In this document: positions 1 to 8,700 of the stretch, one piece after another
How the letters are laid out: every line of letters begins with the position of its first letter
Numbering within the stretch: the stretch's first letter is position 1
Source: Porpolomopsis calyptriformis
Lineage: Eukaryota > Basidiomycota > Agaricomycetes > Agaricales > Hygrophoraceae
Length of the DNA: 64,000 bases
Assembly: GCA_951640195.1 (NCBI GenBank)
Contig: OX621167.1
Span: 1,178,001 to 1,242,000 of the forward strand
Direction: 5' to 3'
Translations under genes and position numbers: made by a program
Notes under the pieces: generated by a model
Told to the model about the DNA's origin: nothing
The model's database searches: none
What the model saw: only the letters and a program-made list of their open reading frames with translations

Positions 1-582
1 TCGAGACTTGTCTGATTTTGAAATACTTGTTATCGCCAGCAAGACCGATTCTACCACAGAAGGCTCTGCTTCGCCGCTACAATACCGACGAGAAGTCTCT
101 TTGCCTCTGAGAGCCAGTGTTGACTTCTCCCAATCAATACTAGGGTTTTGAGCTCTGAGCCATGGGTAGCCGAGGATAATATCAAACTTGGATCCGAGGT
201 CGGTCACTTCCAAACGGATCCTTTCAGTGTATCCACCTGGAGCTTCTATCCAGACATCTGTGTCAAAAATGATTGGGCCTCCTCGGTTCTCTGACCCATT
301 GGCATTCCGTATGGGGATTGGGGTTTCCAAATCCTGAAGAGTAAATTCGTGACAAGTTGCGAAATTCTCGTCCATAAAGTTTCCAGAAGCTCCGCTATCA
401 ATAAGACACGTGGCGGGGACACGTCGGCCACTGTCTGAAGCTTTGATCCAAATGTCCATTGTAAGTCCTGAATCGCCCTTTTCGATAGTACCAAGAGTTC
501 CAAATGGATTGCTTGGTGTAATGGTACATTGAGTGGTATGGTCCGTAACGTAGGGCATATCATCCAAACCTCTTAAAAACCC
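1..582 (-). CDS. Retroelement protease (retropepsin) frame, left copy, partial
   Basis: This frame is in -1 relation to gag and stays open from the slippery site at 576-582 to the window edge. It encodes a clan AA aspartic protease: DSGASG catalytic motif at about 388-405, then an ILGYPWL motif (about 155-175) that corresponds to the second conserved region of retropepsin-like proteins. No start codon is needed if it is made by frameshifting from gag. No internal stop was found in the visible part, unlike gag. The rest of pol lies outside the window. It is closely related to the protease at 2529-3122. Confidence 0.75.
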
Positions 583-584
583 TG
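573..584 (-). promoter_or_regulatory. Putative programmed -1 frameshift site, left copy
   Basis: On the minus strand the gag frame reads CAG GGT TTT TAA. The heptamer G GGT TTT (plus positions 576-582) fits the X XXY YYZ rule for -1 slippage and is followed at once by the gag stop. The protease frame is exactly the -1 frame. The second element has the same heptamer at the same place, which supports function rather than chance. A downstream pseudoknot was not tested. Confidence 0.6.
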
Positions 585-1778
585 GGACTTCAAGTCCGCT
601 GCCAGCCTCTTCTTTCAATCATCCGACCAATTGCGCATACCAGATTTCGCCATATCTGATGGAGCCTCGCTTGTTGCCAGTGTAGCGGGCGAGCTGACAT
701 TCTCCACGTGGGGCTCAGTGGTAACGACACGTATGTCGCGACCTCGACCTCGTCCTCGTCCTCTGTAACCACCTCTACCTCGGAAGTATCCTCCTCAATG
801 TGAGGAAGAGGTATCGGGTAGATTCTTCGCATCACTGGCGACACGGTTTGGGCAGGTGTTTGCGAAGTGCCCTGGTTGGCCGCAGGAATAGCAGTTTCCG
901 TACGGGATCGTAAAGGTAGAAGAGGAAGACTCTTCTCTTTTGACGGTGGGGGCTGCTGACGTTTGTCGGGTCGTCGTCGCAGCCACGTACGATCCTCGGG
1001 TAGGAAAGGGATTGGAATATTGGGGTCGGGATGTAGAGGACTGTTTCTGTGAGGCGAGAATGTCCTTCTGATGTTGATAGCGTGTCGTGGCATCCTTCCA
1101 CTCTTGAAGTGTGGCAGGGACGGCGGGGAGTTGGTAAACGTATTCAATGAACTCGGAATCGAGTCCAGCTTGGTAAAGATCGATGAGGGCGGCGTCATTG
1201 AAACCAGTATCGACCTGTAAAGCGCCAAAGCGCAGGTTGTAGTCTTCAATCTTCTTTCTTCCTTGGCGGAGGTTCTTGATGTCATTGCGAGCACGAGACT
1301 GTCTGTTGATTCCTTCAAATGTTGATCGGAATCGAGTTACAAACGCGGCCCAGGTAGCAGTTGGGCCAGTCCAGTTGACAGTTCTCATGTCATTGGTCTC
1401 CTTTTCTGACCAAGTTTGGGCCATCATGCCCTTCATGAAGGAAAGGGCAAAAGGGATCTTGTGTTCATCGCGGTATGGTTTCCCCATGAAATACAATTCG
1501 CAGCTGTTAATAAATTTGTCGACGTCCTGTTGTCGACCAGTGAACTCGTCTGGTTTGGCCATCTTTATTTCGATGGTGGGAGCGGCAGGAGGTTGGGGTT
1601 GAGGTCCCGGTGGGGGTTGAACTTGAGCTTGGGTGGCAAGTTGTTGATGGAGATCTTGGATCTCCGCCGCTTGGTTCGCGTTTGAGGCCTGAAGATTGGC
1701 CATCTCCCTCCGCAAGTCGTTCATGACTGCAAGGATTTCATTAAGGTTGGGAACAGGGGGGTTAGCGTGAGAACCCAT
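573..1778 (-). pseudogene. gag: Retroelement gag (nucleocapsid), left copy, two premature TGA
   Basis: Structural gag polyprotein that would package element RNA. From the ATG at 1778 the frame is open for 327 codons: a proline/glutamine-rich N-terminus, the retrotransposon gag capsid region (residues about 90-220), then a CCHC knuckle beginning CYSCGQPGHFANTC near residue 298. A TGA at 795-797 interrupts a run of RGG repeats where an arginine codon is expected, and a second TGA lies at 615-617. If both are read as former CGA codons, the same frame reaches a TAA at 573-575, directly after the frameshift heptamer. The ATG at 1778 is the first in frame. It is probably inactive as read. Confidence 0.8.
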
Positions 1779-2099
1779 TGGATCTGGTGATGGTGAAGGT
1801 GAAGGTGTTGTTAAAGGTGAAGAAGGTCGAGTCGGTTGTTGGAATGGGAAGGGTAGATACCTAACAGTAGGGGGAGTGATGGGACGTTGTGACTGGGCGG
1901 TGGCAAGTAAGCGAGTTGTTTCGCTTCGAGTTCTTCCTAGAGCTTGTGTGATACTTGGTAGAGGAGAAGCTTGACTAGCTTCCTTGTTTGGATCTGGGAA
2001 GATTCAGGTTTGTGAGTAGAGTGACTGAGAAAGGGGGTTGTTCTGCTCAGAGGGATCGTAAAGGTCCTCCTTGTCATCATCCAGTGTGGAGATAAGGGT

Positions 2100-2542
2100 G
2101 GATCAAGTAAGGGGGGAGAGAGCAAGAAGGAAGTCTGATTCTTGTTATAAACTGGTTGTCGATGAGATGGTTTTACTTCGGAGAGCTCTGTCCCAAGACG
2201 ATGATAATGTCTCAAGTCCTAGTTATTGGGTTGCTAACGAGGAATCAGACTTAAAGTCTGAGTACGACTAACTAGGAGTTTATATACTGACTACGCTACT
2301 GCGGATGAGTCAGTGTAAACACGAGGAATACATGCGATGAGTAAAGATAAACATGATAAGGGACTTGGAGCATGTGAAGAGATGAAACATGATTGTCGGA
2401 AATGAAATGTGTCCTATCTCGGATACATGAAAAGATACGGAATTGTGGGGAATCCCTGGGGGATCCCAAGTAGAGATAAGACCTGTCCGACTAAGCAGCA
2501 ATGACTAACATAGAGAGGAAATGAAAATTTACGTCTGTGACA
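2100..2542 (-). repeat. LTR-like region of left retroelement
   Basis: Non-coding stretch between the leader of the left gag and the protease end of the right element. It shares several blocks with 4620-5007, notably the purine stretch AGCAAGAAGGAAGTCTG near 2120, the TTTATATACT block near 2280, and a similar run of short direct motifs. The minus-strand beginning TGTCACAGA at 2542 resembles TGTCAGAGA at 5007. This supports a 5' LTR. The inner boundary is only approximate and no terminal ACA was fixed. Confidence 0.55.
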
Positions 2543-3122
2543 CCAATCTGATAATCTTGGCGTAGAAGTCGCCATTCAATGTAGAGCCTACTTGCGACAC
2601 TATCACTCCAGCCTGAGAAGTCTTGGTTGGGGCCACAGTCTGACGTGAAGTCAGTGTTCCAGCCTTCCAGTCAACCAGGGGATTGTTATGTTTGAGCCAC
2701 GGGTAGCCGAGGATAACCTGTATCATATCTCCTAAATTTGTCACTTCCAAATGGGTTCGTTCCCTAGGAAAATCCGGCATCTCCATCCACAGGTCTACAG
2801 CATATTCAATGGGACCTCCTCGGTTGTCTGTCCCATCTGTGTTCCACACGGGGATTGGTCCTTCCAATTGATAAAAAGGGATATCGCACTCCTGCACAAA
2901 GTTCCAGTTTATAAAGCATCCAGAGGCGCCAGAGTCTATCAATGCACTGGCAGCAATTCGTCTACCAGTGTCTGTGGTTTCCAACCAAAGGGGTATGGTC
3001 AAAGCTTCTTCGCTCGAATCAAGTGCACCAAGAATTTGGGAAATAGATTGCATAGGGGTAGTGGTACATATAGAAAAGGAGTCCGCAACGCACGAGCTAT
3101 TGTCCAGACTGTTCAAAAACCC
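2529..3122 (-). CDS. Retroelement protease (retropepsin) fragment, right copy
   Basis: Open frame in -1 relation to the gag at 3113-4516, entered at the heptamer 3116-3122. It carries the catalytic DSGASG (about 2915-2935) and ILGYPWLKHNNP (about 2680-2715), and has no internal stop. The last few codons run into the LTR start of the left element, so the true continuation into reverse transcriptase is missing. An internal ATG at 3116 is probably not used if the frameshift model is right. Confidence 0.7.
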   Translation of the reverse strand, partial: GFLNSLDNSSCVADSFSICTTTPMQSISQILGALDSSEEALTIPLWLETTDTGRRIAASALIDSGASGCFINWNFVQECDIPFYQLEGPIPVWNTDGTDNRGGPIEYAVDLWMEMPDFPRERTHLEVTNLGDMIQVILGYPWLKHNNPLVDWKAGTLTSRQTVAPTKTSQAGVIVSQVGSTLNGDFYAKIIRLVSQT

Positions 3123-3124
3123 TG
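3113..3124 (-). promoter_or_regulatory. Putative programmed -1 frameshift site, right copy
   Basis: Minus-strand gag codons CAG GGT TTT TGA contain the slippery heptamer G GGT TTT at plus positions 3116-3122, followed directly by the gag stop. The protease frame is the -1 frame. It is the same arrangement as at 573-584, but with TGA in place of TAA. Confidence 0.6.
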
Positions 3125-4074
3125 TTTCTCCAAAGCTCTCTTCAGCTCTTCTTTCCTCTTAGGCTCCCAGTTGACGATACCACACTTCTCGAAGTCTTGA
3201 TGAGAATCTTCATTGGAGTTAACCTCCTCAATCGAGGCTGAGGTCTCCAGAACTCGAATGTTTCTCCCTCGACCAGGTTTCTTTCCTCCACGACCTCTAG
3301 CTGCTGGGGTGAAGGAGTGGCTTCCAAAACCAGAAGTACTTGTCCTAGGAGCATTGGGACAAGAACTGGCAAAGTGGCCAAATCATCCACAGTTGAAACA
3401 TGCTCCTTTGGGAATTCCTCCTAGTGAAGCAGGCTTCTCTTCTTGTTTGATTCTGGGGGCAGCAGGGTTGGAATAGGTGGAGGGACCAGCAGGTGGTCCT
3501 TGTTGGTAGGGGGTGTTGGTGATACAAGTGTTATGAGTCTGGGGCTTAGAAGATGTTCTAGCTAGGAATTCTCGATGTCATCTGTCAAGTTCTGCAGCAC
3601 GAGACTGCCATTCAAAGAGGGTGGTGGGTTGACGATCTGAGAGGTAGATCTGTTGCAAAAGGGAGGGGTTGAGTCTGTCTTTATATAAAGTCACTGAAGC
3701 TTCTTGTCTGTATCCAGTATCATGGGCCCATCGATTGAAATTGATGTTGTACTCCTCTGCGCTCTTGTTGAACTGCTTGACGTCCTTGATCTTCAGTTGA
3801 GCAGTTGACTTGGGGTCCAAGTCTCCAAAGTCTTGGGTGAGGGCTTGTTCAAAGACAGCCCAATCGGCACCAACCCAGTTCAACATTGTGTAAGCATCTA
3901 CTTGACGCTCAGCCCATGGTTCTGCATTTCCTCCGATCATAAACGACAAGGCATAGATAATCTTGTCGGCCTCTGAGATTCCTGGTCATCCCAAATGGTT
4001 CAGCTTCACTTGACGCAGGAAATTGCGAAGCTTGGTGGGGTCACTAGAGAATTCATCAGGAGGGTTCATCTTGA

Positions 4075-4135
4075 TCTTGGCGGGGGCAGGGGCAGGGGCA
4101 GGGACAGGGGCAGGGGCAGGGACAGGTTGGGGGCC
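4075..4135. repeat. GGGGCA-type hexanucleotide repeat in gag
   Basis: About nine imperfect copies of GGGGCA/GGGACA encode a Pro-Ala/Pro-Val run in the right gag. It is a simple coding repeat with no other function suggested. Confidence 0.8.
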
Positions 4136-4619
4136 TATGAGGTTGGCCATCAATACTTGAAGTTGTTGTTCGATTCTATGACTCGCTTGTGCTTGGTCTT
4201 GTTGGACCTGCAGCAATTGTTGATAATCCTGCTTCATAATCTCGAAGGCTACACATGGATCTTCCTCTTCATCCTCATCATTGTCCTCAGCTCAACCTTT
4301 CCCTTTTGAGTGAGAGGGACCTGCTTGTTCTTCTTCTTCTTCTTCTTGTTCTTGGGCAGGGTCAACCATCTCATCATGGGAGGGAGCTGGGACAGGAGGG
4401 AGAGAGCCTTCCTGGGAGAGAGGGATAGCAGGGTGAGGGATAGTGGATGATGAATGAGTCAAAACCATTGGTGGAACGGTGGCAGTTGGATATTGGGGGG
4501 CTTGATGGGAATACAAGGGGAGAGAGCAAGCCTAATCGATGTTGATGTCTGGGTGGTGAAATTGATCTGGTGGGTGAAGACCTTCAGTGCTAGCCAGACA
4601 GAGTAGGGGTTGTATAGCG

Positions 4620-5007
4620 TGGAGTGAGCAAGAAGGAAGTCTGTTTCTTGTTAGACAGCAGTCTAGGGTTGATCGCAAGGTTTTACTTCAGGCTCTGGAT
4701 GTAGGGTTTTAAAGGGTTGGAAGACTACTGATTGGGGTGTTAACGAAAGAAACAGACTTATCCTAAGTCTATCTACTGCTAGCTTTATATACTAGCTAAG
4801 TATGAGTCATACTGACTACATGTGAGTCGTAATAACTATGGATGAGTCATGTAGATAAGGAAAGTGATGGTAGACTAAATATAGATATGGCTTGGTCACC
4901 TTCTATTACTAAGCAGAGCTTGGGTGGCTAAGCGGCTATTGATGTAAACTGTCTGATGTAAATGGCAATAGACGAGCAAAGGAAAAAGAAAAAATATATC
5001 TCTGACA
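4620..5007 (-). repeat. LTR-like region of right retroelement
   Basis: Non-coding region upstream of the right gag. It shares blocks with 2100-2542: AGCAAGAAGGAAGTCTG, GGTTTTACTTC, TTTATATACT and repeated GAGTCAT motifs. The minus strand begins TGTCAGAGA at 5007. It is interpreted as a 5' LTR. Limits are estimates. Confidence 0.55.
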
Positions 5008-5060
5008 ACCAGATTAGGATGAACACTTACCAAAAGTGTTTTATGAGCAAGCGGAATATT

Positions 5061-5088
5061 TGTTTGAGGGGGTTGACCCCCTCAAACA
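5061..5088. repeat. Perfect inverted repeat, 12-bp arms
   Basis: TGTTTGAGGGGG at 5061-5072 and its exact reverse complement at 5077-5088 are separated by TTGA. It lies just outside the right element's LTR in an AT-rich stretch. It could be a solo hairpin, a terminator-like structure or a mobile-element terminus. Confidence 0.85.
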
Positions 5089-5742
5089 GATTAAGGTTTA
5101 TGAACGGGTTATGTTTGACAGGTGGTAGGATTATGATCTCAAACTCCGAACGGCATGTTGGCCAATTTCCTTTTATATTATATACTCATCGATTTTATTA
5201 TATCCCATAATAAAAAATTCTTACAGGAAGTCAACCATTACAGAATATTATATTATTATTGTATAACTTGAGATCCAAGGCTGATATCACATTGATAATA
5301 CCAGTTATCCTAATGTCAATGGTGGCACCCAGCTTAGTAATTGTCAAATCTAATGAACAGGGTGCAGAACCATGGTCAAGCAAGGGGATTACAGTTGCTT
5401 CAACTCCCTATAAATCGGCAGGTTTTTCACTAGGCTTAAGCAGGCAAACAGTCTTGCTCAGTTGATCAAAGCATAGAAGACACTGAAACCTAAATAGATG
5501 GAGCAGAAATCAGATTGATAACACGTAACTATCAACCATTATACATGTTGGCAGATTGTCTGTAGGTGGAAAACACGGCCAATGTCAAAATATGCAATGA
5601 TAAGGGTGAGGGGAGATGCAACATTGTGAGGTCCTGAGATAACTGAGAGTACAAATGCACCAAATGCAAACTGACTAAAGAGGGTATGGTTTGGGAGTGA
5701 GTAACAAGGAGGAACACGAGTGAATGGCGAGTGGGACCAAAT
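5089..5742. other. AT-rich intergenic stretch
   Basis: No gene recognised. There are tracts rich in TATTATA near 5170-5260 and no conserved reading frame. The stretch separates the retroelement block from the end of the large kinase gene. Confidence 0.6.
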
Positions 5743-8700
5743 TCATTGTATGTTGCAGCCTGACTTCGAATCTTTGTTGCGTTTCTTTTGCGGACTGCTT
5801 TCGGGAGGTGTGCTATCTATTCTCGCGGCATCTTGATTTGTGGAGGGTTCAGAAACCAAATATCCCGACATCAATGGCGATCTGGGGCCTTCGGAGTCGC
5901 CAGCCCGGCTTCCCGACATGCCCATCTCCGTCTCGATGGAAACAACCGAAGTTCGGGCGTCAAGCCTGCTTGAAAAGCTTTTGGAAGCCGTAGCGGCACT
6001 TCTCATGCTTGACGTGTTTGTGATTGTGCTATCGCTCGCAACGGATTGGGGGCGTCTTTTCGTCTCTTTGCGTTTCAGAACAGCTGCTTTGCGTCTCTCC
6101 TCCCGTGGAAAGGCAGATGGTGGAGGGGGAGACGATGGTTGGCCCTGTTCTGATGATATAGTCGTCTTTGGCCTTCTGAATGGAGGGAACCATTTAAAGG
6201 CGGTAGGGGAACCAACATGATCAGGGCTTGTTAGAGGGGTGCCAGGCGTGAGGGAACTCTCCGACGTGGGGCTTGTGGGGCTTATGGGTACAACATTGCG
6301 CAGAATATCCAAAGGGTTATAGTATACAGTCGCAGGATTCCCCTTGTCCGCGTATTGAGCATATAAAAGCAGCTGCTCACGGAGGTTGCAAGTTGGAGGT
6401 GCATTGTCAGAGCACTTGGTATGGGAAATGAGGCTACACCGTCCACAAAAAACAGCGTTCTTCTTGATGCCTTGATGACACACCGTGCATATCATAGCTG
6501 ATAGCCTCGACATTAAGTGCAGCCCAAATTAACGAGGATGAAACTTACGTTTACCGAAGATTGTCTTTACAAAAGAGTGTTCGCGAGGCGAGATAGGATC
6601 GTACTCACGAGTTGTTGAATCTGACAGTCGGCGACCAGAAGGCGATCCAGGCACGTCATATACTCGTGGTGTGTCCGGCGGGTCGGGTATATCGAGCTTA
6701 GGGGGATGCACTGCTCCGGACTTCTGATACTCACGGCTGACGCGACGTAAAAAGGGTATACTGTCCTTTCGGTGTAATTCCTGTCAAAGAACAACATATT
6801 AATTTTATGTCGTCGATTTAATTATGAGTCACGGTCGCACTTTATAAGCCTCCACGCTGTTCTTCAGCCATTCATGTTCACAGAGCTGCTCGGCATCAGG
6901 ACGCTTTGTTGGATCCTTGTTGAAACATTGGACGAGGAAGTCGCGAAGAAGGGGGGTGCATCCCTCGGGAATAGGAGGCATTCCGCCCATCACAATTCTC
7001 CACATGACTGTAACACGTTAGACTGTAGGACGTCACTAGGAAAGAGGGTTGCATACCTGCGAAACCGTTCGTGATCTCGGAATATGGAGGACGTCCGGTC
7101 AACAACTCAATCACTGTACACGCCAATGACCAGATGTCTGATTTTGTCGACGCTCCCTTAAGTTCAATGACCTCGGGAGCCATCCAGTTGGGAGTGCCTG
7201 ATACATCCTTGGGGTCTCGCGCCATGGCTCGCAGGTTAAGGGAAACACCAAAATCGGCCAACTTGATATTTCCGTTCTTCGTGGTCAGGATATTAGCTGC
7301 CTTCAAATCGCAGTGCACAACGTTGCATTGATGGAGGTAGTGAAGTCCCTCAAGAATTTTCACGACATAGCTGGCGACAAGGCTTTCGTTCAGTTTACCG
7401 AACGCTTTGAGAGTTTGCCCAAGCGACCCGCTCTCGGCATATCTGTGAGAAAAGTGAGCTTCGAAAACAGAATATTATCATCAGCTTCGCTTACTCAAGA
7501 ACGATATTGAGAGTGTCATCGTCACGTGTCATTCCCTCATACTTGACAATACTGGGGTGTGAGAGACTTTTGACCAGATCGACTTCTCTCATCAACTGTG
7601 TCACTTCGGCTTCCTTCAGACCTTCCAGTGGGATACGCTTCACAGCAACCATCTGGCCAGTATTCAGGTTCAGAGCTCGGTAAACGGAACCAAACTGTCC
7701 CCGTCCGATAAAGTTACCTAATTGCTGCATTCAAGTGACTAATCAGCGCTCTGTTGTCATGAAAAGAAAGAAGTGAGCGTACAAAACGAGTTGGTGGCTT
7801 GCCTGGTTCTCTGACTATGAGTGTCTTTCGAACCGCGCTGCCATCCATAGAATTCCTGGTCAACAGATCGCTGGCACTCGCATTGGTTGTCGCAACACCA
7901 AGGTTAACCATGCTTTCGAATCTCGACCGTGTTGGTCTCGCGCCCAACTCGTCGTAGGAACTTGGCCGAGGACGCCTCGTCGACCCTTCAACGTCGCTCT
8001 GAAAACGACCACGGAACAGAAGTGGTTTGTCGTGGGGGCCCGGAGGACTTACACCAGGTTGACTATCGATGGACAGAGATGGGGATGAGGTTCCTGGGCC
8101 ATGTTCGCCTGAGATTCCTCGAGGGAAAGGAACGAGGGAATCGCCGCTATTATTAGGGCTGCGACGATCATCGATACTGTTCCGCGGAACATAAACGCGA
8201 TTACGTTGAGCGTTGGGTTTGGTGGTGTTACGTCTGAGCGCAACTTTGCCAGACGCGGAAGGTATACCATCAGGACTAGGGTCGCGGAAAGGCGATTGTT
8301 TAGGCAAGAGTAGAGCAGTATCAATGCTACGTGTGGCGCGATGCTTGGCTACTCCAGGGGACGGAGGAGAGCACTCGAGATTATTGGTAGCGTTGGCAAC
8401 TGCAGGTTTCGTTGGTAAAGAAGTGGGCAGGGGATTTGATGTAGTACGTGATGAGGGAGGGTTAGGGTGTGGTTGATTATGGGTTGGAATGGCCCCGATG
8501 AAGTCATCAGGCCACTTGCCTTTTCCCAAATGAATTGCAGGTATCCTTTCGGCTTTACCTCGATCCCGCTCCCGCTCCGGCACTCCTATCTTTCCTTTTT
8601 CTATTGGTTGTCCTCCTTTCGAGCTCGAACTGCTCCTGTCGACTTCCTCGGGCACTCTTTCAATGACACGAGTCTCAGTTTGACGAGACTGTCTTGAGGA

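Larger units (their letters stand above)
1..2542 (-). mobile_element. Ty3/Gypsy-type LTR retroelement, left copy (cut by window edge)
   Basis: Minus-strand order is an LTR-like stretch (about 2542 to 2100), a leader, gag (1778 to 573) and protease (582 to the window edge). The gag has a CCHC zinc knuckle and an RG-rich tail, and the protease has the aspartic motif DSGASG and the later ILGYPWL motif, which together are typical of Ty3/Gypsy-like elements. Reverse transcriptase, RNase H and integrase would lie beyond base 1 and are not seen. The candidate 5' end of the LTR is the minus-strand TGTCACAGA at 2542. The exact LTR end and primer-binding site were not resolved. Two in-frame TGA codons in gag suggest the copy is decayed. 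Confidence 0.85.
3113..4516 (-). pseudogene. gag: Retroelement gag, right copy, four premature TGA
   Basis: A single reading frame runs from the ATG at 4516 to a TGA at 3113-3115, interrupted only by TGA codons at 4292-4294, 3986-3988, 3578-3580 and 3383-3385. No frameshift is needed between the pieces. The N-terminus has a GAA-rich (EEEEEE) stretch and a Pro-Ala repeat coded by a GGGGCA-type repeat (about 4081-4130). The capsid region follows, then a CCHC knuckle CFNC-G-stop-FGHFASSC, in which the third interruption of the conserved block falls exactly at a residue expected to be arginine. It would be non-functional unless the stops are suppressed. Confidence 0.8.
2529..5007 (-). mobile_element. 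Ty3/Gypsy-type LTR retroelement, right copy, truncated
   Basis: Same organisation as the left copy: LTR-like region (5007 to about 4620), gag (4516 to 3113) and protease (3122 to 2529). The coding sequence stops where the left copy's LTR begins (about 2542), so its pol is either deleted or displaced beyond base 1 by a nested insertion. Four TGA codons break gag. It is a diverged relative, not a recent duplicate, of the left copy: the proteases align through DSGASG and ILGYPWL but differ at many positions. Confidence 0.85.

Noticed and set aside
590..1318. Long minus-strand open frame overlapping the left gag
   Set aside because: It is in another frame, low-complexity Pro/Ser-rich, and overlaps the true gag frame that carries the capsid and CCHC motifs.
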